NCBI GenBank assembly: GCA_949715645.1
Contig: OX454525.1
Location: 214,476,221 to 214,540,220 of the forward strand
Length of the DNA: 64,000 bases
Direction: 5' to 3'
Source of the DNA: Portevinia maculata
Taxonomy: Eukaryota; Arthropoda; Insecta; Diptera; Syrphidae
A program made the position numbers and the translations under genes. A model generated the notes under the pieces. It made no database searches. It saw only the letters and a program-made list of their open reading frames with translations, and had not been told where the DNA came from. Below, in pieces: positions 53,002 to 64,000 of this stretch (position 1 is its first letter; every line of letters starts with the position of its first letter).

Positions 53002-53983
53002 ATATGTATTGTATCTAAACCGTTACCATGTTCACCGTGCTCTCTTAGATCTTCTAGATTACCAAATACTGTGTTACACAAATTACACTTGAACGTACTG
53101 TCAAGCTCGCGTCGAGCTGTTTCTTCCTTTTCATTGAGTTCTTCTAATCGCTCTTCGTTCACAGTGTTTTCCTCCGATGCACCATGTTCATTTGCTAGGC
53201 TCTCATCTTCCTCTTTTATGTCTATGTCACCGAAGTTAAGAGATTCCTCTTCTAACTGAAAGAACAAAAATTGCAACACGAATAAATAAAAAAAAAATCA
53301 TACACTTTCCTCCTCATAGGCCATTTGGCTATCTGGACTACGGAAATCATCCATTGGCAGTTGCTCCACAGCAACCTTGCTTATCTCCAAAATAATACGC
53401 TGTGTCTTGTTTGAACACTTGGCTTTGGTGAATGCTCTCAGACATTTTTCTACTGCTTCGGTAATCACAGCGACAGGATTAATTTCGACTGGTTCTAGTT
53501 CGAAGACAGAAACAACGTCCTTCGAGAATTTGAAGAAGGATTTTCAGCTTTTGTGTGTAAGTTTCGATCGGATAGCGTACCTCTTCATTCAATTCCTCCT
53601 GATGAAGATAGAATTTTATTATATTTATTGAAAAACATACTAAAGGAAATACCGTTTTTGTAGACAAAAGAGCTTCATTGTATTGAGTATTTTCATCAGT
53701 TACTTCATCAGTTAATTGTATCTCCAATCCGAATCCCTTTATGCTACAAATCACTTCGGTTTCTACAGCCTGAAGCTTTTCTTCTTTTCCACGCTAATAA
53801 ATATAAATCGTATGTCAAGTGTCGAGATCATTTTATTTTTTATTTTTTTTTGCAGGCTGTTGCACATTTATCATTATTTAAACTTTGGAATAAAAGATAA
53901 TCACAAAGTTCTGTCAAATGAAAATTAAATTCACCATTAAACTCACCACACAAACTTGTCATATTTGACAATCAGCAGAAGAA
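53002..53983 (-). pseudogene. Second copy of the 5' half of the zinc-finger gene
   Basis: Matches 43579-44560 at a constant offset of 9423. It keeps the acidic exon and first finger (CNLCNTVFGNLEDLREH) and the upstream exons, but all later fingers are absent. At 53002 the exon, two bases short of its splice donor, is fused to antisense LOA sequence, giving a chimeric tail that stops at 52965. It cannot make the full regulator. Confidence 0.85.
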
Positions 53984-54527
53984 AAAAATATTCAAGCGGC
54001 TAACTTCACTTTTATTGATTCACATGTATTCACCGATAGGAAATTTTGAGAGGATCCCGCTCTCCCATTTGAGGGGCGCAGCGGACGGGGGTAGTGAGAG
54101 TTGACTGTCTAGTATAGGTAGTCTGTGCTTAACACTTGTCCCCACTAAATATCCTATCTGTATGCAAGCTTCCCATTTGATTTGCATGCAAACACTAATA
54201 CAGATTAGGGTTTTTCAGCTGTTTTCAGCTTGTAGGCAATCCGAAAAAAATTCCTCTCAGTTGACTGTCTAGTATAGGTAGTCTGTGCTTAAGAGTGTAC
54301 AAATATATTATTAATCTTTGGAATAAAAGAATCAAAAAGTTCTGTCAAATGACGCAAAATTAAACTCACCACACAATCTTGTCATATTTCACAATCAGAC
54401 AGAAGACTTCACTTTTATTGATTCACATGTATTCACCGATAGGAAATTTTGAGTGAGGATTCCGCTCTCCCATTTGAGGGGCGCAGCGGACGGGGGTAGT
54501 GAGAGTTGGCTGTCTAATATAGGTATA
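53863..54527. repeat. Second copy of the first-exon repeats and short element
   Basis: Duplicate of 44440-45104 (offset 9423), again with two first-exon-like blocks and the TATAGGTAGTCTGTG element between them. One visible difference is GGTAGTCTG at 54117 against GTTAGTCTG at 44694. Confidence 0.88.
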
Positions 54528-55074
54528 GTCCGTACCAAAACAGTTGGCCAACGGTCGATTGCGCAGAGAGAGGATTTAAGAGAACAAAAATGACGCGAAA
54601 GAGATTTAATCACTAAGCGTTTTTGCCTGTAATTTACAATGCGTAACCCAACTTTACAGTGCTTAGAACTAAAATGCTGTTGAATATCTAAATAAACTTA
54701 ATTTTTTATTATGAGGTCGACTTTTATACATTTCTACCTAGAAGTCCGATTGTATTTGAAAGGGTTCCCAACCCTTTTTATGGTTGAACATTTCGTGGTT
54801 TAGCGCTAGGTACCTGTATGGGTGGTGTGCTTGGTTAGCATTAATTTTATGATGTTTGATTTTACCTGTTTGACTTAAGTGTAAAAGTTTTACGACATGA
54901 TTAGTGTTTGCATTTGGTTACCTGTAGGGGCAAGGAATAAATTTGTTGCTTGGTTTTTAGAGTTTTTTATTTTAAGATAACGCATATATATTATGGATTT
55001 CCTATTTGGAATTCACTTTCACGAAAACAAAAGCATTGCTAGGACATAAGTTTATTAAAATAAAATAAATTGTC

Positions 55075-56406
55075 ATGGATCTTTCAAGAAAAGGAAAACC
55101 AATAGGAAGTCTAGGACGTAAGATCGTTGTTAGGATATATTACAAAAAAATTGAAGAAGCTAGGAATTTATGTATAGATAATCCCATCACATACGCAAAT
55201 TCACAGACAGAGGAGTTTACGGGAATTTCGGCCCGAACAATAAGAAGGATAATTAAAGAATATGAGAAGAAAGGCGCTATTGAATCTCCAACTAAAAGAG
55301 TACCACATACAAAATGGAAAACTGGATTGGACGAATTTGGTATCACAGCTGTTCGGCGAATTATATACATCTTCCACATTGAAGAAAAAATGATGATAAC
55401 ATTAAAAATGTTAAGACAACGGGTGCAGGAAGATTTGGAGCTGAACCTAAGCAATATGTCGCTACATAGGATTTTAAAAAGAAATGGATTTTCTTATAGG
55501 AAAACGGAGAACAACCGTAAATTTCTTTGCGAAAGAAATGAAATCAAACTTTTACGAGTGAAATATCTGAGGAAGGTGCGGGAGTACAGGTCAGAAGGAT
55601 ATGAGATTATTTATTTGGACGAGAGCTATATTCACAGCTCTCACACAAGGCCAAGGGCATGGACTGACGGCACCAGTCAAGGTTTAAAGGCGCCAATTTC
55701 AAAAGGCCAAAGGCTGATAATGGCGCATGCAGGTGGAGCGAAGGGCTTCGTGAATAATGCATTGCTTTTATTTAAATCTGGGTCGAAAACAGGAGATTAT
55801 CACGATGAGATGAATTTTGAAAATTTCTCCAAATGGATGAAGGATCAAGTTTTAAATAACCTAGAGGAACCATCGGTTATTGTAATGGACAACGCATCAT
55901 ATCACAACAAATGGGAACACAAGCAAATCACTTCTGCTTCCGTTAAATCGGAGATGTTAGAATGGCTTTCCGTCAACAATATACCGCATTCTTCAAAAAT
56001 GCTCAAAGTCGAACTTTATGACCTTATAAAGCGACATCGGACTAATCACCACCCCAAGCATAAGATTGACGATATGATTCACGGCGCGGGACACAAAGTA
56101 CTACGATTGCCACCCTATCATCCAGATCTCAACCCTATTGAAAAGACCTGGGCAACAGTCAAGGGAAGAGTCGGAAGCCGAAATACAACGTTTAGATTAT
56201 CGGATGTTCAGAAACTAGCTGAAGAAGAATTTTCAAAAATAACAGTTGAAGATTGGCGCAAAGTTTGTGAAAAAATTATAAGGACAGAGGAGGAATACTT
56301 TTCACACGAGCACATGTGGGACACAATGTCGGATGCAATAATTATCAATCCAGGAGATGATTCTTCAACCGATTATGAAACTGACAGTTCTTCGAATTCA
56401 ATTTAA
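55075..56406 (+). CDS. E3 transposase, DD83E type
   Basis: Intact 443-codon frame, identical in protein to the E1 enzyme over its whole length. D182, D272 and E356 are present. Its neighbours are the same as in E1: terminal repeat and leader upstream, LOA-like LINE downstream. Confidence 0.93.
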   Translation: MDLSRKGKPIGSLGRKIVVRIYYKKIEEARNLCIDNPITYANSQTEEFTGISARTIRRIIKEYEKKGAIESPTKRVPHTKWKTGLDEFGITAVRRIIYIFHIEEKMMITLKMLRQRVQEDLELNLSNMSLHRILKRNGFSYRKTENNRKFLCERNEIKLLRVKYLRKVREYRSEGYEIIYLDESYIHSSHTRPRAWTDGTSQGLKAPISKGQRLIMAHAGGAKGFVNNALLLFKSGSKTGDYHDEMNFENFSKWMKDQVLNNLEEPSVIVMDNASYHNKWEHKQITSASVKSEMLEWLSVNNIPHSSKMLKVELYDLIKRHRTNHHPKHKIDDMIHGAGHKVLRLPPYHPDLNPIEKTWATVKGRVGSRNTTFRLSDVQKLAEEEFSKITVEDWRKVCEKIIRTEEEYFSHEHMWDTMSDAIIINPGDDSSTDYETDSSSNSI

Positions 56407-56484
56407 TATACATTAATATTAACTATTTCATATATAGGTAGCAAAATCAATAAATATTTTTATCTTAGTACTAAAACGTGTGTG

Positions 56485-59115
56485 ACCATATACAACTTAG
56501 AGTTGCGCAGATCCAAAAGAGCCTCATGGCGTGCAAACTGTGAGAAGATAGAAAAACTTCCAGAGGTGGCACGCCTCCAAAGGGCCCTGTCAACGGATCA
56601 AGAAAAAGGCATGGGATTGTTAATTAAATCAGATGGTTCAATCACACGCGACCGGGAAGAAACGCTGAAAACTTTGCTTCAGGCTCACTTCCCAGGTTCT
56701 CACACGATGGTCATTACAGACGACCATACAGCGGAGGTCTCAATTCCAAGAAACCTCAGCAGAATTCATAGTTTATCCGGAACACTTTTTACTCCGGATA
56801 AGGTTAAATGGGCAATTAACTCATTTAAACCATTCAAGGCATCAGGTACAGACGGTATTTTTCCAGCCCTCATTCAAAATGGAATAGAATTTTTACTACC
56901 ATCCATGATTGCCTTATTTAGGTTCAGCTTCAACTGGGGGTATATACCAGTTACCTGGAGGGAGGTAAACGTAGTATTTATACCTAAACCGGGAAACAAG
57001 CCGAGAGAATTACCTAAATCATATCGTCCGATAAGCCTGACATCGTTTTTTCTGAAAACAATGGAAAGGATTATTGACATTCACATTAGAGAATGCATAT
57101 CAAAAAGCATGCCTCTGCACCCTCACCAATATGCGTACCAAAAGGGCAAATCCACGGAAGGCGCTCTGTTAAGACTAACTACAGAGATAAAAAACGCCTA
57201 CCGTTGCAAAGAGATCGCACTTTGTGCCTTTCTGGACATAGAGGGTGCTTTCGACAACACTGGATATGAATCCATATCAAATGCTTTGTACCATAGAAAT
57301 ATAGATAAACCAACTATTAAATGGATCAAAGCGATGCTGGAAAGTCGCAAAATAACTTCCTCGTCAGGAACGACCTCAGTATCAGTAACAGCCGTAAGGG
57401 GCTGCCCACAAGGGGGAGTACTCTCACCCCTTATGTGGTCATTGGTCATCGATGACCTGCTACACAAGATGAGCAGTTTGGGCTACACCACAATTGGGTA
57501 CGCCGATGATATTGTCATCATAGTTAGGGGCAAAGACTCAATAGGAGTCACATCAAAAATGAAAAATGCTCTAAAGACAGCCATAGACTGGTGCATTAAG
57601 GAAAATCTTTCCATAAATCCCAGTAAAGCCGTCATCGTTCCTTTCACTAAAAGGAGGAAATTAGACCTAGGCCTAATCACAATAAACGACACGGTCGTAG
57701 AGTATTCCGACGAAGTCAAGTATCTTGGAGTAATCCTGGACAAGAGACTTAACTGGAACTCTCACATAAACAACAAAATCAGTAAAGCTAATAGAGCTTT
57801 ATGGGCCTGTCGTCGCACATATGGTAGAACCTGGGGAATCTCTCCAAAGATCGTCCACTGGATCTACACAGTGATGATAAGACCCATCATAACATACGCC
57901 TCCATAGTATGGTGGACAAAATCCACACAAAAGGTCGCAATAGAGAAGCTCAAAAAGGTACAACGGCTTGCGTGCCTTGGTATCTCCGGAGCCATGTGTA
58001 CCTGTCCAACAGCTGCCATAGAGGCAATAACAGGAATTATACCCCTCCACATATACGTCCAAAAAGTGGCGATCCACAGTGCAATAAGTCTAATACAGCT
58101 AAACGAGATAAGTCTTAATGATCATCCGGAACTTAAGACCCTTCTCGATGAACTGCCAGAACTTAACATGAACTGCGCGGTCACAGACCGCATTCAAAAA
58201 ACACTATGCTTCAACAAACGGTTCTCCACGGAGATACCCAAAAGAGAAGCATGGGTTAGCAATAACCCACCAAACAGCCATAACGGCATAAAGTGGTATA
58301 CGGATGGTTCTAAAATGGAAACGGGGGTAGGAGCGGGAATATACGGACCACACAAACGCTTTACGATACCCATGGGAAAAAGTCCCAGCGTATTTCAAGC
58401 GGAGCTCCACGCCATTCAAGAATGCGCCAGCCACATTATCTTATCTGGCATAAAAGGTGCAACCATCCATATTTTCACGGACAGTCAAGCAGCTATAAAC
58501 GCCCTTAGCTCGTATACCATTGACTCCAAATCAGTCATGTACTGCTTCAATACCCTACAATTACTCGGAGCAAGAAACAAGACCAAATTATGGTGGGTTC
58601 CGGGTCATGTTGGGGTAGAAGGTAACGAAAAGGCCGACGAACTGGCCAGAAAAGGTTCAGAAACACCTTTCATAGGTCCCGAACCTTTCTGCTGCACCCC
58701 TAGATCAGCAGCAACGGCAGCAATTAAAAGCTGGGAACATAGAAAATGTATCTATCATTGGGATAACATCCCAGGTCTAAGGCAGGCCAAACGAGCCATT
58801 CGGCCCTTCAATCATAATGCCAGCAAATGTCTAAACCTAAGCAGGCATGATATCAAAAACCTAGTAGGTTACCTTACTGGTCACCACGGTTTAAGTTATC
58901 ATCTACACAAAATGAGAATAGCAGATTCTCCTGAGTGCCGACTCTGTCTTGAAGAGGACGAGTCAGCTGAACACATTTTATGTGAATGCCCAGCCCTTAA
59001 TGGAATTAGAAAGAAGATCTTTCTCAGGGAACAATTGAGCCCCGAGGACATAAAGAATTCTTCTACTGGTAAAATTGTCCGCTTTACACGGAAAGTGGAA
59101 ATTTTACTAGTTTAA
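56485..59115 (+). pseudogene. LOA-like reverse transcriptase-RNase H in E3 (N-terminally truncated)
   Basis: Open over its whole length like the E1 copy, with the same YADD, RNase H and C-terminal Cys/His motifs. Two protein differences from E1 are visible: Ala for Ser in KTAIDWC and Ser for Arg in HHGLSYHL. There is no ATG at the truncated start and no endonuclease. With so few differences, the open frame shows recent duplication rather than selection. Confidence 0.87.
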
Positions 59116-59223
59116 AATTTTTCTGGCCCATACGGTACAAAAGATCTTTTAGGTCGAAGTACCCCCCCTTTTATAAATCGCCTTGGCGAGCCAGAATTAA
59201 AAAAAAAAAAAAAAAAAAAAAAA
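56485..59223 (+). mobile_element. 5'-truncated LOA-like LINE inside E3
   Basis: The same insertion as in E1. The poly(A) run covers 59199-59223, followed by CCTGTGTG, one base different from the E1 duplication. Confidence 0.9.
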
Positions 59224-60139
59224 CCTGTGTGTTTTTACTTCTTAATTCAAACCAAACCGAACCACCCATTTGGTATACTGGTGTTTTGTTTTGCTGCTCG
59301 CTGTAAATCTGTTTTATATTTGCAATTCATCGTCAATTTTATCTCGCTATAATTTACACTTTTAATCAAGGTTACAAATTTAAAAGTGGTGGGTAGTTCA
59401 AAAAGTTTTAAAAACTGCATTTCTTAAAAAAAATTATTGAAGAATCAAGAACGTTCACCATTTTGTCTTTAACGAACCGTTTAATACCCCATCCTCTTTT
59501 TTGTGACAGAAAATCGTGCCTATTGTTATTGGGCATAAAATCGTTTACGTTTCCAAAAAATTCCCAAATTGTAAATTTTTTATTAAATTTACCTACCTCG
59601 CCCAAATTCAATGATATAAACAAAAAAAATTTGGTGTGACACTGCAATTTACTTTACTTTGCGTGCCAATATCAGTACCTACATGATCAATATGCACGAC
59701 ACAATTAATAATGATCAACGAAAGCATAATGAGCAAATAGGGTTTAAATCTAAAACCGTACACCTTCATACAGACACAGTCACACAATCAATTCATGTGC
59801 AATGTTTTGCTTAATCTATCCGACCGTGATCACATCATACTCCTACAAAGAACCGACAAGACAAAAAACGAAACAATATATTTGCCTCCAAGTAAAGTTG
59901 ACATATAATGGTCTATATTTTTCCTCCGCTCCTAATTTCAGTATAAAAGAAGGAAAATGAAGAAACCACCCTCAGTGAGATCGCTACAGCGATCTTGAAC
60001 ACAAGGCAGGGTATACGTCGTTTTTTATTATGGCTCCGCCAATTTTCGTCTCTTTATGCTTGTTTTTGCAATTTAAGAGATTGTAAAACACATTTTAAGA
60101 GACCTGCGCAGTAGAATGGCCAACTGTTTTGGTACGCAC
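59224..60139 (+). other. E3 right-hand noncoding part
   Basis: Duplicate of 49798-50713, including the TATAAAAG/TCAGT pair (59942-59976) and the right terminal repeat. No gene. Confidence 0.75.
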
Positions 60140-60692
60140 TATATAGTCCGTACCAAAACAGTTGGCCAACGGTCGATTGCGCAGAGAGAGGATTTAAGAG
60201 AACAAAAATGACGCGAAAGAGATTTAATCACTAAGCGTTTTTGCCTGTAATTTACAATGCGTAACCCAACTTTACAGTGCTTAGAACTAAAATGCTGTTG
60301 AATATCTAAATAAACTTAATTTTTTATTATGAGGTCGACTTTTATACATTTCTACCTAGAAGTCCGATTGTATTTGAAAGGGTTCCCAACCCTTTTTATG
60401 GTTGAACATTTCGTGGTTTAGCGCTAGGTACCTGTATGGGTGGTGTGCTTGGTTAGCATTAATTTTATGATGTTTGATTTTACCTGTTTGACTTAAGTGT
60501 AAAAGTTTTACGACATGATTAGTGTTTGCATTTGGTTACCTGTAGGGGCAAGGAATAAATTTGTTGCTTGGTTTTTAGAGTTTTTTATTTTAAGATAACG
60601 CATATATATTATGGATTTCCTATTTGGAATTCACTTTCACGAAAACAAAAGTATTGCTAGGACATAAGTTTATTAAAATAAAATAAATTGTC

Positions 60693-62024
60693 ATGGATCT
60701 TTCAAGAAAAGGAAAACCAATAGGAAGTCTAGGACGTAAGATCGTTGTTAGGATATATAACAAAAAAATTGAAGAAGCTAGGAATTTATGTATAGATAAT
60801 CCCATCACATACGCAAATTCACAGACAGAGGAGTTTACGGGAATTTCGGCCCGAACAATAAGAAGGATAATTAAAGAATATGAGAAGAAAGGCGCTATTG
60901 AATCTCCAACTAAAAGAGTACCACATACAAAATGGAAAACTGGATTGGACGAATTTGGTATCACAGCTGTTCGGCGAATTATATACATCTTCCACATTGA
61001 AGAAAAAATGATGATAACATTAAAAATGTTAAGACAACGGGTGCAGGAAGATTTGGAGCTGAACCTAAGCAATATGTCGCTACATAGGATTTTAAAAAGA
61101 AATGGATTTTCTTATAGGAAAACGGAGAACAACCGTAAATTTCTTTGCGAAAGAAATGAAATCAAACTTTTACGAGTGAAATATCTGAGGAAGGTGCGGG
61201 AGTACAGGTCAGAAGGATATGAGATTATTTATTTGGACGAGAGCTATATTCACAGCTCTCACACAAGGCCAAGGGCATGGACTGACGGCACCAGTCAAGG
61301 TTTAAAGGCGCCAATTTCAAAAGGCCAAAGGCTGATAATGGCGCATGCAGGTGGAGCGAAGGGCTTCGTGAATAATGCATTGCTTTTATTTAAATCTGGG
61401 TCGAAAACAGGAGATTATCACGATGAGATGAATTTTGAAAATTTCTCCAAATGGATGAAGGATCAAGTTTTAAATAACCTAGAGGAACCATCGGTTATTG
61501 TAATGGACAACGCATCATATCACAACAAATGGGAACACAAGCAAATCACTTCTGCTTCCGTTAAATCGGAGATGTTAAAATGGCTTTCCGTCAACAATAT
61601 ACCGCATTCTTCAAAAATGCTCAAAGTCGAACTTTATGACCTTATAAAGCGACATCGGACTAATCACCACCCCAAGCATAAGATTGACGATATGATTCAC
61701 GGCGCGGGACACAAAGTACTACGATTGCCACCCTATCATCCAGATCTCAACCCTATTGAAAAGACCTGGGCAACAGTCAAGGGAAGAGTCGGAAGCCGAA
61801 ATACAACGTTTAGATTATCGGATGTTCAGAAACTAGCTGAAGAAGAATTTTCAAAAATAACAGTTGAAGATTGGCGCAAAGTTTGTGAAAAAATTATAAG
61901 GACAGAGGAGGAATACTTTTCACACGAGCACATGTGGGACACAATGTCGGATGCAATAATTATCAATCCAGGAGATGATTCTTCAACCGATTATGAAACT
62001 GACAGTTCTTCGAATTCAATTTAA
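60693..62024 (+). CDS. E4 transposase, DD83E type
   Basis: Intact 443-codon frame with two protein differences from E1: Asn for Tyr at residue 23 and Lys for Glu near residue 295, in the SAP-like insert. The catalytic D182, D272 and E356 are kept. The rest is as in the other copies. Confidence 0.92.
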   Translation: MDLSRKGKPIGSLGRKIVVRIYNKKIEEARNLCIDNPITYANSQTEEFTGISARTIRRIIKEYEKKGAIESPTKRVPHTKWKTGLDEFGITAVRRIIYIFHIEEKMMITLKMLRQRVQEDLELNLSNMSLHRILKRNGFSYRKTENNRKFLCERNEIKLLRVKYLRKVREYRSEGYEIIYLDESYIHSSHTRPRAWTDGTSQGLKAPISKGQRLIMAHAGGAKGFVNNALLLFKSGSKTGDYHDEMNFENFSKWMKDQVLNNLEEPSVIVMDNASYHNKWEHKQITSASVKSEMLKWLSVNNIPHSSKMLKVELYDLIKRHRTNHHPKHKIDDMIHGAGHKVLRLPPYHPDLNPIEKTWATVKGRVGSRNTTFRLSDVQKLAEEEFSKITVEDWRKVCEKIIRTEEEYFSHEHMWDTMSDAIIINPGDDSSTDYETDSSSNSI

Positions 62025-62102
62025 TATACATTAATATTAACTATTTCATATATAGGTAGCAAAATCAATAAATATTTTTATCTTAGTACTAAAACGTGTG
62101 TG

Positions 62103-64000
62103 ACCATATACAACTTAGAGTTGCGCAGATCCAAAAGAGCCTCATGGCGTGCAAACTGTGAGAAGATAGAAAAACTTCCAGAGGTGGCACGCCTCCAAAG
62201 GGCCCTGTCAACGGATCAAGAAAAAGGCATGGGATTGTTAATTAAATCAGATGGTTCAATCACACGCGACCGGGAAGAAACGCTGAAAACTTTGCTTCAG
62301 GCTCACTTCCCAGGTTCTCACACGATGGTCATTACAGACGACCATACAGCGGAGGTCTCAATTCCAAGAAACCTCAGCAGAATTCATAGTTTATCCGGAA
62401 CACTTTTTACTCCGGATAAGGTTAAATGGGCAATTAACTCATTTAAACCATTCAAGGCATCAGGTACAGACGGTATTTTTCCAGCCCTCATTCAAAATGG
62501 AATAGAATTTTTACTACCATCCATGATTGCCTTATTTAGGTTCAGCTTCAACTGGGGGTATATACCAGTTACCTGGAGGGAGGTAAACGTAGTATTTATA
62601 CCTAAACCGGGAAACAAGCCGAGAGAATTACCTAAATCATATCGTCCGATAAGCCTGACATCGTTTTTTCTGAAAACAATGGAAAGGATTATTGACATTC
62701 ACATTAGAGAATGCATATCAAAAAGCATGCCTCTGCACCCTCACCAATATGCGTACCAAAAGGGCAAATCCACGGAAGGCGCTCTGTTAAGACTAACTAC
62801 AGAGATAAAAAACGCCTACCGTTGCAAAGAGATCGCACTTTGTGCCTTTCTGGACATAGAGGGTGCTTTCGACAACACTGGATATGAATCCATATCAAAT
62901 GCTTTGTACCATAGAAATATAGATAAACCAACTATTAAATGGATCAAAGCGATGCTGGAAAGTCACAAAATAACTTCCTCGTCAGGAACGACCTCAGTAT
63001 CAGTAACAGCCGTAAGGGGCTGCCCACAAGGGGGAGTACTCTCACCCCTTATGTGGTCATTGGTCATCGATGACCTGCTACACAAGATGAGCAGTTTGGG
63101 CTACACCACAATTGGGTACGCCGATGATATTGTCATCATAGTTAGGGGCAAAGACTCAATAGGAGTCACATCAAAAATGAAAAATGCTCTAAAGACAGCC
63201 ATAGACTGGTGCATTAAGGAAAATCTTTCCATAAATCCCAGTAAAGCCGTCATCGTTCCTTTCACTAAAAGGAGGAAATTAGACCTAGGCCTAATCACAA
63301 TAAACGACACGGTCGTAGAGTATTCCGACGAAGTCAAGTATCTTGGAGTAATCCTGGACAAGAGACTTAACTGGAACTCTCACATAAACAACAAAATCAG
63401 TAAAGCTAATAGAGCTTTATGGGCCTGTCGTCGCACATATGGTAGAACCTGGGGAATCTCTCCAAAGATCGTCCACTGGATCTACACAGTGATGATAAGA
63501 CCCATCATAACATACGCCTCCATAGTATGGTGGACAAAATCCACACAAAAGGTCGCAATAGAGAAGCTCAAAAAGGTACAACGGCTTGCGTGCCTTGGTA
63601 TCTCCGGAGCCATGTGTACCTGTCCAACAGCTGCCATAGAGGCAATAACAGGAATTATACCCCTCCACATATACGTCCAAAAAGTGGCGATCCACAGTGC
63701 AATAAGTCTAATACAGCTAAACGAGATAAGTCTTAATGATCATCCGGAACTTAAGACCCTTCTCGATGAACTGCCAGAACTTAACATGAACTGCGCGGTC
63801 ACAGACCGCATTCAAAAAACACTATGCTTCAACAAACGGTTCTCCACGGAGATACCCAAAAGAGAAGCATGGGTTAGCAATAACCCACCAAACAGCCATA
63901 ACGGCATAAAGTGGTATACGGATGGTTCTAAAATGGAAACGGGGGTAGGAGCGGGAATATACGGACCACACAAACGCTTTACGATACCCATGGGAAAAAG
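62103..64000 (+). pseudogene. LOA-like reverse transcriptase-RNase H in E4 (both ends incomplete)
   Basis: The same truncated start as the other copies, and open to the window edge inside RNase H. YADD is near 63120. One protein change from E1/E3 is visible (His for Arg in AMLESHKITS). Its 3' end and poly(A) lie outside the window. Confidence 0.87.

Larger units (their letters stand above)
54528..60139 (+). mobile_element. Element E3 (duplicate of E1)
   Basis: The same element as E1 at offset 9423 up to the LINE poly(A), then 9426 because the A run is longer (25 against 21, with a one-base difference before it). Both terminal repeats are present. Confidence 0.92.
60146..64000 (+). mobile_element. 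Element E4, head to tail with E3, runs off the window
   Basis: Begins six bases (TATATA) after E3, exactly like E2 after E1. Unlike E2 it continues past the junction point (62427) into the rest of the LOA-like LINE, so it is the unbroken version of the E2 position. Confidence 0.92.

Overview
This window is eukaryotic, AT-rich and almost entirely transposable elements. The element families (Jockey-like, LOA-like, Ty3/Gypsy, BEL/Pao and Tc1/mariner-IS630 types), the short 56-88 nt intron-like gaps and the C2H2 zinc-finger gene remains point to an insect, most likely a higher fly; a tephritid or drosophilid relative is a guess. I see no intact ordinary cellular gene. The only cellular gene remains are a broken OSGEPL1/Qri7-like gene (about 40.6-41.5 kb) and a broken C2H2 zinc-finger gene (about 42.3-44.6 kb).

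Region 1 (1-30.6 kb) is a nest of retroelements that can be dissected base by base. A 5'-truncated Jockey-like LINE (1-2361, minus) abuts an mdg1/412-like Gypsy element, A (plus). The integrase of A is split at 3189/29549 by element B, a minus-strand Gypsy element with 2.1-kb LTRs (3190-29544, 4-bp duplication AACT). B was hit twice. A second Jockey-like LINE sits in its 3' LTR (5239-13914, 11-bp duplication), and a BEL/Pao element sits in its gag (18746-24796, 5-bp duplication GGACC). That LINE in turn carries an internally deleted errantivirus-like Gypsy element, C (5615-8387, duplication TATA). Between pol and the 3' LTR of B lies an antisense, exon/intron-like stretch (13990-14740) that I cannot identify.

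Region 2 (30.6-39.2 kb) holds a repeat-family copy with a transposon-like insert, an unclassified 4-kb stretch with a GC-rich segment, and element D (35718-39180). D is a Gypsy element with near-identical LTRs, a tRNA-Leu primer site, a SAP-domain Gag, and a deletion that removes reverse transcriptase while keeping the frame.

Region 3 (39.2-64 kb) has the two broken cellular genes and then an array of element E. E is a TIR-bounded transposon encoding a 443-aa DD83E transposase, and it carries a 5'-truncated LOA-like LINE (RT plus RNase H, no endonuclease). Two E copies lie head to tail (E1-E2). The block from the 5' half of the zinc-finger gene through E1 and part of E2 is tandemly duplicated with a 9423-bp offset, giving E3-E4. 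E4 runs off the window. All four transposase frames are intact, and three LOA-like frames are open for as far as they can be read.
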